This document shows positions 1 to 6,273 of a DNA stretch of 6,522 nucleotides, one piece after another; position 1 is the first letter of the stretch, and every line of letters begins with the position of its first letter. Origin of the DNA: an uncultured Oscillibacter sp. (GTDB taxonomy: Bacteria > Bacillota > Clostridia > Oscillospirales > Oscillospiraceae); assembly GCA_946530565.1 (NCBI GenBank), contig CAMNAE010000100.1:1-6522 (forward strand), in the 5' to 3' direction. Under the pieces are notes generated by a model. It saw only the letters and a list, made by a program, of their open reading frames with translations. It did no database searches and was not told where the DNA came from. Both the position numbers and the translations under genes were made by a program.

Positions 1-374
1 ATCGAGAACGTCGGGTTCTTATCGTCAGCACCGGTGAGCTCCAAAAGCCGGGATTCCGAGATGCCGTAGACAATCCTTCCGATGTTCGCCCAGTAGATCG
101 CGCCGGTGCACATCGGACAGGGCTCACAGGTCGTGTATAGCGTCGTGTGCCAGAGCTTCTCTTTGGAAAACGCGCGGCTCGCGCGGCTCGCGAGCGTCGA
201 CTCGGCGTGCGCCGTCGCGTCGGAAAAGGCGTGCTCGGCGTTGCCCTGGACCAGAAGCACCTCGCCTGTCTCATTGTCGACGAGGATCGCGCCGAAGGGA
301 TTGTTGCCCGCGGCGCGCGCCGCTTTCGCCGCCTCATCGGCAAGGCGCAGATATTCAAGTGCTGACTTGTGCAT
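1..374 (-). CDS. Nucleoside/guanine deaminase, zinc-dependent (GuaD/TadA-like), 3' end cut by window edge
   Basis: Deaminase of the cytidine/deoxycytidylate deaminase superfamily (COG0590 type); 124 codons are visible and no stop is reached. Seen in the translation: PFGA at residues 26-29, a G-N pair at 44-45 (this Asn contacts the base in GuaD), the zinc and catalytic motif HAE (His56, Glu58), then CEPCPMC with zinc cysteines Cys86 and Cys89, followed by [14 protein letters not shown]. The spacing from Glu58 to Cys86 is 28 residues, the same as in B. subtilis GuaD as I recall it. The PMC-x-GAIYWA context resembles guanine deaminases more than tRNA adenosine deaminases. In the operon it could supply xanthine from guanine to the hydroxylase encoded just upstream. 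The start is fixed by a good ribosome site 8 nt upstream; the gene overlaps the end of the 2Fe-2S subunit gene by 20 nt. Family membership is firm. Guanine as substrate is an inference; other purines, nucleosides or cytosine are possible. Confidence 0.85.
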   Translation of the reverse strand, partial: MHKSALEYLRLADEAAKAARAAGNNPFGAILVDNETGEVLLVQGNAEHAFSDATAHAESTLASRASRAFSKEKLWHTTLYTTCEPCPMCTGAIYWANIGRIVYGISESRLLELTGADDKNPTFS

Positions 375-843
375 GCTGATTGCTCCTCTCTTTCGCCACC
401 GCGTATATGGCGTCTACGATCTGCTGGTAGCCGGTACAGCGGCACAGATTCCCGCTGATCCCCCGGCGGATCTCCTCCTCTGTCGGCTGCGGGTTTTTCA
501 GAAGCAGCGCCTGCGCGCTCATGAGCATGCCCGGCGAGCAGAAGCCGCACTGGATCGCGCCGTGCTCTACGAACGACCGCTGCAGATCGGAAAGCTGCCC
601 GTCCGCCTCGAGCCCCTCGATCGTCGTGATGCGCTTTCCCGAGGCGAGCAGGGCCGGATACAGACAGCTGTTCACGCTCACGCCGTCGACCAGCACCGTG
701 CAGGCGCCGCAGTCCCCTTCCCCGCAGCCGGACTTTGTGCCCGTAAGGCCGAGGTCCTCGCGCAGGAAATCGATCAGGAGCCGGGTCTCTTCGATCTCCC
801 GCTCGACCGGTTTTTCGTTTACATAACAACAAAGCGTTTCCAT
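355..843 (-). CDS. xdhC: Xanthine dehydrogenase family, 2Fe-2S iron-sulfur subunit
   Basis: Small electron-transfer subunit of a molybdenum hydroxylase, expected to be cytoplasmic. It carries two [2Fe-2S] clusters that pass electrons from the molybdenum centre to FAD. The 162 residues match the family's usual 150-170. The N-terminal half is a plant-type ferredoxin domain with cluster ligands Cys40, Cys45, Cys48 ([13 protein letters not shown]) and Cys60. The C-terminal half is the helical [2Fe-2S]-binding domain with Cys99 and Cys102 (CGFCSPGM) and Cys134 and Cys136 (NLCRCTGY). All eight expected cysteines are present. The ATG at 843 follows the FAD gene's TAA by 3 nt, with GGAGG at 852-856, 8 nt upstream. 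The gene end overlaps the deaminase start. The symbol follows E. coli xdhABC naming; related enzymes such as nicotinate or aldehyde hydroxylases use the same type of subunit, so this protein does not fix the substrate. Confidence 0.95.
   Translation of the reverse strand: METLCCYVNEKPVEREIEETRLLIDFLREDLGLTGTKSGCGEGDCGACTVLVDGVSVNSCLYPALLASGKRITTIEGLEADGQLSDLQRSFVEHGAIQCGFCSPGMLMSAQALLLKNPQPTEEEIRRGISGNLCRCTGYQQIVDAIYAVAKERSNQHAQVST
383..388 (-). promoter_or_regulatory. Ribosome binding site of the deaminase gene
   Basis: On the minus strand GAGGAG lies 8 nt before the ATG at 374. It sits inside the last codons of the 2Fe-2S subunit gene and supports this start despite the 20-nt overlap of the two genes. 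Confidence 0.75.
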
Positions 844-846
844 GCC

Positions 847-1668
847 TTACGCCTCCAGTTCCCGCAGCGCTCGTCTTAAGAGCCGCTCTGCCACCGTGCG
901 CCGGTAGCTTGCCGTGCCCCAGCGGTCGTCGATCGGCGCGATCTCGCGCTGCAGCGCGGCGCAGGCACGATCGATCCGATCGGCATTTTCAGATGAAAGC
1001 GCCGCGGAGGTCTCGGGGCACCAGACCGGCGTGGGCGCCGCGGCGCCGACCGCGACGGACCAGGTGTTCCCGCTGCGGACGACCGCAAGCGTCAGGCAGG
1101 AGATCGCAAGCGCGGATCTGCGTCCAACCTTATAAAAGCGGCCGTCGGAGTCCGGCGGTGCCGGGAGCTCGATTCGCGTGACGATCTCCCCGGGCCGGAG
1201 CGCGCATTTTTTGAAGGAAGTAAAAAAGCTGCGCAGGGGGATGCGGCGCTCCTCCCCGCCGGGAACGGCGACTGTGAGCGAAGCGTCCATCGCAAGGAGC
1301 GGCGGCGCGGCGTCTGCCGAGGGAGTCGCGGAGCAGAGGTTGCCGCCGAGGGTCGCGCGGTTGCGCACCTGCGGGCCGCCGACCTCACGCGCCGCCTGCC
1401 ACAGCGGATACGCGCGGCGGCGGACGGTCTCGGACGCCTCGAGTGCGTCCATCGTCACAAGCGCGCCGATCGAAAGGCCGGTCGTAGTCTCCCGGATCCC
1501 GGTGAGCTCGGGAATAGCCTCAAGCGAGATGAGATCCGCATCCGGAATCGCACCGTGGCGGCGGTCGACGAGCAGCACTGTGCCGCCGGCCATATAGACG
1601 CCGCAGCACTCTTTGAACAGGCTCTGCGCCTCATCAAGCGTGCGCGGACGATAGAGCTTTGCGCCCAT
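847..1668 (-). CDS. xdhB: Xanthine dehydrogenase family, FAD-binding subunit
   Basis: Medium, FAD-carrying subunit of the molybdenum hydroxylase; it takes electrons from the iron-sulfur subunit and delivers them to the acceptor (NAD+ or another carrier, not decidable here). The 273 residues are close to the family norm (E. coli XdhB about 290). The FAD_binding_5 domain covers about residues 1-165: AGGTVLL at 27-33 binds the pyrophosphate, and RNRATLGGNLCSATPSAD at 102-119 holds the TLGGN flavin motif. The CO dehydrogenase flavoprotein C-terminal domain follows (about 175-272), ending in the typical DDRWGTASYRRTVAERLLRRAL pattern (split: DDRWGTASYRR 247-257, then VAERLLRRAL 259-268). There is no extra 4Fe-4S loop of the kind found in 4-hydroxybenzoyl-CoA reductase. 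The ATG at 1668 shares its A with the TAA of the large subunit gene (TAATG), with GGAGGTG at 1676-1682, so the two are probably translationally coupled. Confidence 0.93.
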   Translation of the reverse strand: MGAKLYRPRTLDEAQSLFKECCGVYMAGGTVLLVDRRHGAIPDADLISLEAIPELTGIRETTTGLSIGALVTMDALEASETVRRRAYPLWQAAREVGGPQVRNRATLGGNLCSATPSADAAPPLLAMDASLTVAVPGGEERRIPLRSFFTSFKKCALRPGEIVTRIELPAPPDSDGRFYKVGRRSALAISCLTLAVVRSGNTWSVAVGAAAPTPVWCPETSAALSSENADRIDRACAALQREIAPIDDRWGTASYRRTVAERLLRRALRELEA

Positions 1669-3761
1669 TACGCCTCACCTCCCGCCGCATATTTCAATAC
1701 TTCCTCCCGATCGATCGGAAGGCTTTTGATCGCAAGCCCCGGGCAGAGCTGCTCGACCGCCGCCGTCACGGCCGGCGCGAGCGCCACGGTGGCCGCCTCG
1801 GCAACGCCCTTGGCGCCGTAAGGACCGGTCGCCTCCGAAAAGTCGTAGTTGTCGTTCGTCATCGAGGGCGCGTCGAGCGCGGTCGGCAGCACGTAGCTCG
1901 AAAAGTCCTTCTCGAGCGGCACGCCGCCCCGGTAGCGGATCTGCTCTGTGAGCGCGTAGCCCTCGCTCATCACGATGCCGCCGAAGATCTGCCCCGCCAT
2001 CATCTGCGGGTGGATGATCCTGCCGGCCTCGGTCGTGTTGTGGACGCGCAGGAGCTTCACCGCGCCGGTGGCCTCGTCGATTTTCAGCTTGACGCACTGG
2101 GCGATGAAGGAGAAGACCTTGTGCATGCCGTCCTCGCCCGCGATCTCGGGGAAGGCGACGGTCGCCTCGGCCGCGTCCTGCCCGGCTTTGAGCTTTTCAG
2201 CGGCCTCGATGATCGCCTTGCCGCAGATGTAGGTCATGCGGCTTGCGGCCGTGGAGCCGCTGTCGCTCGTCTCCTCGCTGTCGGCGAGGCGGACCTCGAT
2301 CTCATGAAGCTCCGCGCCGAGCGCCTCGGCGGCGATCATGCCGAGCGTCGTCTGTCCGCCCTGGCCGATGTCGACGAGTCCGACGCGGACAAGATATCCG
2401 CCGCCGAGCTTTCGCTCCAGGCGCACATGCACAGTGTCGGGCACATGCTTGCCCATGCCGCAGCTCATCATCGCGCAGGCGAGGCCATAGCCGCAGCCGG
2501 CCTCGGGGCGCTCGTACATCTCGCGCACGAGCTCGCTTTTTGAAAACTGATCGAGTGCCTCTTCAAAGGCGACATCGCACTCCAGCGGCGCCCCCATCGA
2601 GATGCGCTCGCCGCGGTGCAGGATGTTTCTTCGCCGGATCTCAAGGTCTGAAAGGCCGAGCGCCGCGGCCGCGCGGTGCATGAGGCTCTCGATCGCAAAG
2701 GCCGTCTGCGGCGCGCCGAAGCCCCGCATGGCAGAGGCGGGCGTGTGGTTCGTGTAGCTCAAAAACGTGTCGAGCTTCACATGCGGCACGAGATACGGCC
2801 CCGTCATGTGCTCGGTGCCGAGGCCCAAAACCGCCGGGCCCAGCACCGCATAGGCGCCGGTGTCCATCCACATGCGCCCCTCATAGGCCAAAAGCTTTCC
2901 GCCGAGGTCAAAACCGACTTTGACCTCGATGTGCGCGCTGTGGCGCTTCATGCCGCACATCATGTTCTCCTCGCGCGTGAAGACGTATTTGGCCGGCCGA
3001 CCGGTCTTCCAGGTGACGAGCGCCGGAAAAACCTGCGAGGTGTTGCCGTCCTTGCCGCCGAAGCCGCCGCCGACCGTCGCCGCCTTCGAGGTGATCTGAT
3101 CTTCAGGGATCCCGAGCACCTGCGCGCAGGCGGAGCGGTCGGCAAAGGCGTTCTGCGTCGAAGAGATGATCGCGAGGCGGCCCTTGTCGTCGATCCGTGT
3201 GAAGCAGGCCTCCGGCTCCAGAAAGGCCGGGTTCTGCACAGGCAGCTCGAAGCTGTCCTCCAAAACGAGGCCGCTTGCGGCAAAGCCGGCGGCGACGTCG
3301 CCCTTTTCACTGTGGAGCTCGGAGCAAAGGTTTCCGGCATCAAAAAGCTTCGGAGCATCGGCAAGAAGCGCTGCGCGCATGTCGTCGACGACCGGAAGCG
3401 GCGTACAGTCCACCTGAACCGAGGAGGCGATCCCGCGGGCAAGCTCGGCGCTCGGCGCGGCAATGATCGCGACGGGCTCGCCGAGGAAGCGGATGTGCTC
3501 TTCCGCGAGCGCCGGCTGATCGTTCATCACGCTCGGCAAAAGGTTCACCGCGAAGTCTTTTGCCGTGAAGGCATAGCAGTCATCCGGCAAGGGCGGAACC
3601 TTTACAGTCTTAAGAATTCCATGCGGGATCGGCGCGTGCACGAGCGCCACGTGCAGAAGCCCCGGCGCCGTGTAATCCCCGGCGTACTTCGCCCTGCCCC
3701 GCGCCTTGTCGGGGGTATCGAAGCGCGGGGGCGATGTGCCGATGATGCGGAAGCTCTCCAT
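1668..3761 (-). CDS. xdhA: Xanthine dehydrogenase family, molybdopterin-binding catalytic subunit (compact)
   Basis: Large catalytic subunit that hydroxylates a purine or related heterocycle at the molybdenum cofactor. The N-terminal a/b hammerhead domain spans about residues 15-130; the Moco-binding domains follow. Visible motifs: LEPEACF 181-187, STQN with Gln203 (bovine Gln767), GGGFGGK 231-237, AMRGFG with Arg346 (bovine Arg912) and Phe348 (Phe914), GQGGQT 466-471, STAASR 503-508, and GAKGVAE 649-655 with the catalytic base Glu655 (bovine Glu1261). The active centre therefore looks intact. Two substrate-binding positions differ: bovine Glu802 is Asp238 and bovine Arg880 is Leu314 in an ungapped hand alignment. 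At 697 residues it is shorter than E. coli XdhA (752), mainly between about 520 and 560. It starts one base after the lipoprotein's TGA, with AAAGGAG at 3768-3774. Family is certain; xanthine as substrate is likely from context but not shown. Confidence 0.93.
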   Translation of the reverse strand: MESFRIIGTSPPRFDTPDKARGRAKYAGDYTAPGLLHVALVHAPIPHGILKTVKVPPLPDDCYAFTAKDFAVNLLPSVMNDQPALAEEHIRFLGEPVAIIAAPSAELARGIASSVQVDCTPLPVVDDMRAALLADAPKLFDAGNLCSELHSEKGDVAAGFAASGLVLEDSFELPVQNPAFLEPEACFTRIDDKGRLAIISSTQNAFADRSACAQVLGIPEDQITSKAATVGGGFGGKDGNTSQVFPALVTWKTGRPAKYVFTREENMMCGMKRHSAHIEVKVGFDLGGKLLAYEGRMWMDTGAYAVLGPAVLGLGTEHMTGPYLVPHVKLDTFLSYTNHTPASAMRGFGAPQTAFAIESLMHRAAAALGLSDLEIRRRNILHRGERISMGAPLECDVAFEEALDQFSKSELVREMYERPEAGCGYGLACAMMSCGMGKHVPDTVHVRLERKLGGGYLVRVGLVDIGQGGQTTLGMIAAEALGAELHEIEVRLADSEETSDSGSTAASRMTYICGKAIIEAAEKLKAGQDAAEATVAFPEIAGEDGMHKVFSFIAQCVKLKIDEATGAVKLLRVHNTTEAGRIIHPQMMAGQIFGGIVMSEGYALTEQIRYRGGVPLEKDFSSYVLPTALDAPSMTNDNYDFSEATGPYGAKGVAEAATVALAPAVTAAVEQLCPGLAIKSLPIDREEVLKYAAGGEA

Positions 3762-3762
3762 C

Positions 3763-4254
3763 TCAGTCTCCTTTGTCGAGTGCGTCGGTATCGTAATACC
3801 AGTCGAGGGAATAGGGTACGTTTTCGAATTTTTCGAGGTAGGAGCCGTCTAAGAACTCCTCCCAGTCGAGGATGTAGTAGTCGCCGTTTTCATAGACGAG
3901 GCCGACCGTATAGTGCATGCCGATGATGCGCGCCGCCTGGTCATAGACGGCCGTACCGCTCATGCCGTCGTCCGAGAGCGTCACGACCGGGTCCATGATG
4001 TAGAGCGGCGTGATGTAGGGGTACGAGCGCTCCTTTTCGAAGGCCGTGCAGAAATCCTCCTCGCTGATCGCGTCGCGGACCTCCTGCGCGAGCAGCGCGT
4101 AGATCTTCTCCGGCTCCTTGTACGAGCGGTCGATCGCATCGGCATAGGCCTCAAGGCGCTCGAGCGCGTGCGCCTCGGTCTTCGGCGCGCCGCCGCAGCC
4201 GCTCAGGATCAGCAGCGGCAGCAGCACCGAAAGCATCAGATCATAACGTCTCAT
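3763..4254 (-). CDS. Small lipoprotein of unknown function inside the transporter-hydroxylase operon
   Basis: I do not recognise a family. The 163-residue product begins with Arg-Arg, a hydrophobic stretch (about 7-18) and a lipobox LSGC with Cys20, so it should be exported and lipid-anchored on the outer face of the membrane. The mature part starts with a helix-like charged segment (about 27-60), then mostly strand-like sequence rich in Tyr, Asp and aromatic residues (about 78-150, e.g. HYTVGLVYENGDYYILDW). One helix region followed by a sheet recalls NTF2-like or cystatin-like folds, but that is only a guess from pattern. It is too small to be the BMP-type substrate-binding protein. The ATG shares a base with the second permease's stop (TGATG) and has only a weak upstream GGA, suggesting coupled translation; Met7 is a less likely alternative start. 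Its stop lies one base before the hydroxylase large subunit start. Confidence 0.85.
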   Translation of the reverse strand: MRRYDLMLSVLLPLLILSGCGGAPKTEAHALERLEAYADAIDRSYKEPEKIYALLAQEVRDAISEEDFCTAFEKERSYPYITPLYIMDPVVTLSDDGMSGTAVYDQAARIIGMHYTVGLVYENGDYYILDWEEFLDGSYLEKFENVPYSLDWYYDTDALDKGD

Positions 4255-5198
4255 CAGCGTTCCATGCGGGAGTAGGGCTGGGCGTAGGCACTCGGGAACT
4301 CCGCCTTCTTGGAGGCTGCGATCAGCGCGAGGATCGTCATGATGTAGGGCAGCATCAAAAGAAGCTGACTGGGGATCGCGACGCCCTGCGCCTGCAGCCG
4401 CAGCTGCAGGGCCGACGCGCAGCCGAAGAGCAGCGCGCCGAACATGGCGCGCAGGGGCTGGAAGCGCGAGAACACGACGACCGAGACCGCGATGTAGCCG
4501 AAGCCGGAAATCACGTTTTCGGTGAAGGTGTTGAGGTAGGCGATCGTCATGAAGGCTCCGCCGGCGCCGGCATAGGCGCCGCCGATGATCACCGCCGCGT
4601 AGCGGATGCCCCCGACGCTGATGCCCTTGGAGTCAGCGGCGCGCGGGTGCTCGCCCACCGCCTTGATCTTCAGGCCGAAGGTGGTCTTTTCGAGGATGAA
4701 CCAGGTGATCGGCACGAGCGCAAAGGTGACGTATACGAGCACGTTGTGCGAAAAGAAGATCGTGCCGACGATCGGCAGATCGGTGAGGACCGGGAACTGC
4801 AGTGCCTGGAACGAGGTGATCTTGGCCGGGAGCGCCCGGATGCCGAAGATCAGGCGGTAGATGTAGGCGGCAAGGCCGCTTGCCAGAATGTTCATGCCGA
4901 TGCCGGCGATCACCTGGTTGGCCCGCATCGTAACACTGAGCCAGGCCATGATGCAGCTGAAGAGCATGCCGCCCAGGATCCCGCCGAGGAGACCGAGCCA
5001 GAGGCTCCCGCTCGCGCAGGCGATCGAGAAGGCGGAGATCGCGCCCATGAGCATCGTGCCCTCGACGCCGAGGTTCAAAATGCCGGCGCGCTGCGTATAG
5101 AGCTGGCCGAGCGCCGGCAGAAGGATCGGGGTCGCGAGCCGGATCGTGCCGGCCAGGAGGCTTACCAGAAAGCTGAGCGTAAAGATATTGCTGAGCAT
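4254..5198 (-). CDS. Nucleoside-type ABC transporter permease 2 (NupC/YufQ-like)
   Basis: Integral membrane permease of the BPD_transp_2 family (COG1079 type), one of the paired channel subunits of BmpA-type nucleoside importers. The 314 residues form about eight to ten hydrophobic segments. Family signatures: NLGVEGTMLMGA at 42-53, the cytoplasmic ATPase-contact loop TTFGLKIKAVGEHPRAADS at 172-190 followed by KGISV, GFGYIAV at 232-238, and AMFGALLFG at 251-259. I chose the ATG at 5198: it lies one base after the stop of permease 1 and has AAGGAGGGG 7-15 nt upstream, whereas the in-frame ATG at 5225 would add nine basic residues and a 26-nt overlap without a comparable site. Substrate could be nucleosides or purine bases; the neighbouring hydroxylase and deaminase favour purines. 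Confidence 0.93.
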   Translation of the reverse strand: MLSNIFTLSFLVSLLAGTIRLATPILLPALGQLYTQRAGILNLGVEGTMLMGAISAFSIACASGSLWLGLLGGILGGMLFSCIMAWLSVTMRANQVIAGIGMNILASGLAAYIYRLIFGIRALPAKITSFQALQFPVLTDLPIVGTIFFSHNVLVYVTFALVPITWFILEKTTFGLKIKAVGEHPRAADSKGISVGGIRYAAVIIGGAYAGAGGAFMTIAYLNTFTENVISGFGYIAVSVVVFSRFQPLRAMFGALLFGCASALQLRLQAQGVAIPSQLLLMLPYIMTILALIAASKKAEFPSAYAQPYSRMER

Positions 5199-5199
5199 C

Positions 5200-6273
5200 T
5201 CACTTCCCCTCCTTCCCCGCCGCATTCACAGGCGCTTTCGATTTGAAGATCGTGCCGAGCTTTTCGCTGAACGCCGTGCGCGCGATCACAAGAATGATGA
5301 TGAGGCCCTGGATCACGTTCACGACGGAATAGGGCACCTCGGTCATGCGCTGCATGCTCGCGCCGCCGCATAAAAGGATCGAGAAAAAGCAGGCAGCGGC
5401 GATGATGCCGTAGACGTTGAGCGAGCCCAGAAGCGCGATGATCGTCGCGATGTTGCCGTAGTCGGCGGCGATGCCGGTGAGAATGCGGTACTGGATGCCG
5501 CAGGTCTCGATCCAGCCGGCAAGCCCGGCAAAGGCGCCGGAGATCATGAGCGTCTGCAGCACGGTGCGCTTGACATTCACGCCCGCGTAGGTGGCGACCT
5601 TCTCACCCTGGCCGATCAGGTCGATCCGGTAGCCGACCGTCGTGCGCCAGAAGAAGATCATCAGGATGATCACGATGATCAGGATAAAAATGCCGCTGTG
5701 GAGGCGGTAGTTGCCGATCAGACGCACAAGACGCATCTCATCGGGGATCAGTGCCGACTGCGAGAGGTCGGACTCCGGATCCTGCATGGGCCCGTTGACG
5801 AGGTACATGAGGAAGTAGTCGGCGATATAGGTCAGCATCAGGGTCGTGATGACCTCGTTGGCGTTGAAGCGGTTTTTGAGAACACCCGCAAGTCCCGCCC
5901 AGAGAGAGCCGGCCGCGACCGCGCAGACGAACGAAAGCACAATGCGCAGCGGGATCGGCAGGGGCACATAAATCGCGACGGCAGCCGTGACGATCGAGCC
6001 CATGATGAACTGCCCGCCCGCGCCGATGTTCCAGAGCTGGGCCTTATACGCGATCGAGACGCCGAAGGCCAAAAGCAGGATCGGAATGAGTTTGACAAAG
6101 AGCTCGGTGATCTTCTGCGGGGAGCCGAAAGCGCCGCGGAGGATCGCGGCATAGGCCTCGCCCGGGCTGTTTTCCGAGAGCAGCACGAGCACGCCGCCAA
6201 GGATCAGCGCGATCAGGACCATGCCGACCGTGCCCAATACCTGCTGCAGAGCAGCACCTGTCCGACGGTTCAT
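5200..6273 (-). CDS. Nucleoside-type ABC transporter permease 1 (NupB/YufP-like)
   Basis: First permease of the nucleoside importer (BPD_transp_2 family, COG4603 type), 357 residues, a normal length. After a short basic N-terminus the first membrane segment is about 13-32, then an extracellular stretch (34-60) and a series of further hydrophobic segments to about 331, with a polar tail. Family marks: WNIGAGGQFIMGS at 81-93, FNANEVITTLMLTYIADY at 136-153 followed by NGPMQDP (160-166), the coupling loop TTVGYRIDLIGQGEKVATYA at 211-230 with GVNV after it, and DYGNIATIIALLGSLN at 271-286. The glycine at 86 stands where I expect Glu in the usual NIGAEGQ. Its ATG overlaps the ATPase stop in the ATGA manner, and GGAGGTG at 6279-6285 gives a strong ribosome site. 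Confidence 0.93.
   Translation of the reverse strand: MNRRTGAALQQVLGTVGMVLIALILGGVLVLLSENSPGEAYAAILRGAFGSPQKITELFVKLIPILLLAFGVSIAYKAQLWNIGAGGQFIMGSIVTAAVAIYVPLPIPLRIVLSFVCAVAAGSLWAGLAGVLKNRFNANEVITTLMLTYIADYFLMYLVNGPMQDPESDLSQSALIPDEMRLVRLIGNYRLHSGIFILIIVIILMIFFWRTTVGYRIDLIGQGEKVATYAGVNVKRTVLQTLMISGAFAGLAGWIETCGIQYRILTGIAADYGNIATIIALLGSLNVYGIIAAACFFSILLCGGASMQRMTEVPYSVVNVIQGLIIILVIARTAFSEKLGTIFKSKAPVNAAGKEGK
5206..5214 (-). promoter_or_regulatory. Ribosome binding site deciding the permease 2 start
   Basis: AAGGAGGGG on the minus strand lies within the last codons of permease 1 and is placed about 9 nt (from the end of AGGAGG) before the ATG at 5198. It would be downstream of the alternative ATG at 5225, so it argues for the shorter protein. 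Confidence 0.8.

Noticed and set aside
172..189. Tandem 9-nt direct repeat (GCGCGGCTC twice) in the deaminase gene, coding ASR-ASR
   Set aside because: The spacing from the HAE Glu to the zinc Cys is 28 residues, as in GuaD, so it is not an expansion relative to the family; probably chance in GC-rich sequence.
1204..1230. Runs of six T and six A in the FAD subunit gene that could suggest frameshifting
   Set aside because: The reading frame and family motifs continue unchanged on both sides (FFTSFKKCALRPG), with no alternative product or stimulatory structure evident.
1659..2543. Plus-strand open frame of 294 codons antisense to the end of the large subunit gene
   Set aside because: Shadow of the xdhA reading frame; no family motif or ribosome site, and composition typical of a reversed codon pattern.
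2676..3926. Long open frame on the plus strand (416 codons), antisense to the large subunit and lipoprotein genes
   Set aside because: It crosses the boundary between two well-supported minus-strand genes, its product is rich in Arg, His and Ala without recognisable motifs, and long antisense frames are expected in GC-rich coding DNA.
4390..4411. Palindromic CTGCAG-rich stretch in permease 2
   Set aside because: It encodes the LQLRLQAQG part of the permease in frame and lacks a U-run or other terminator features.
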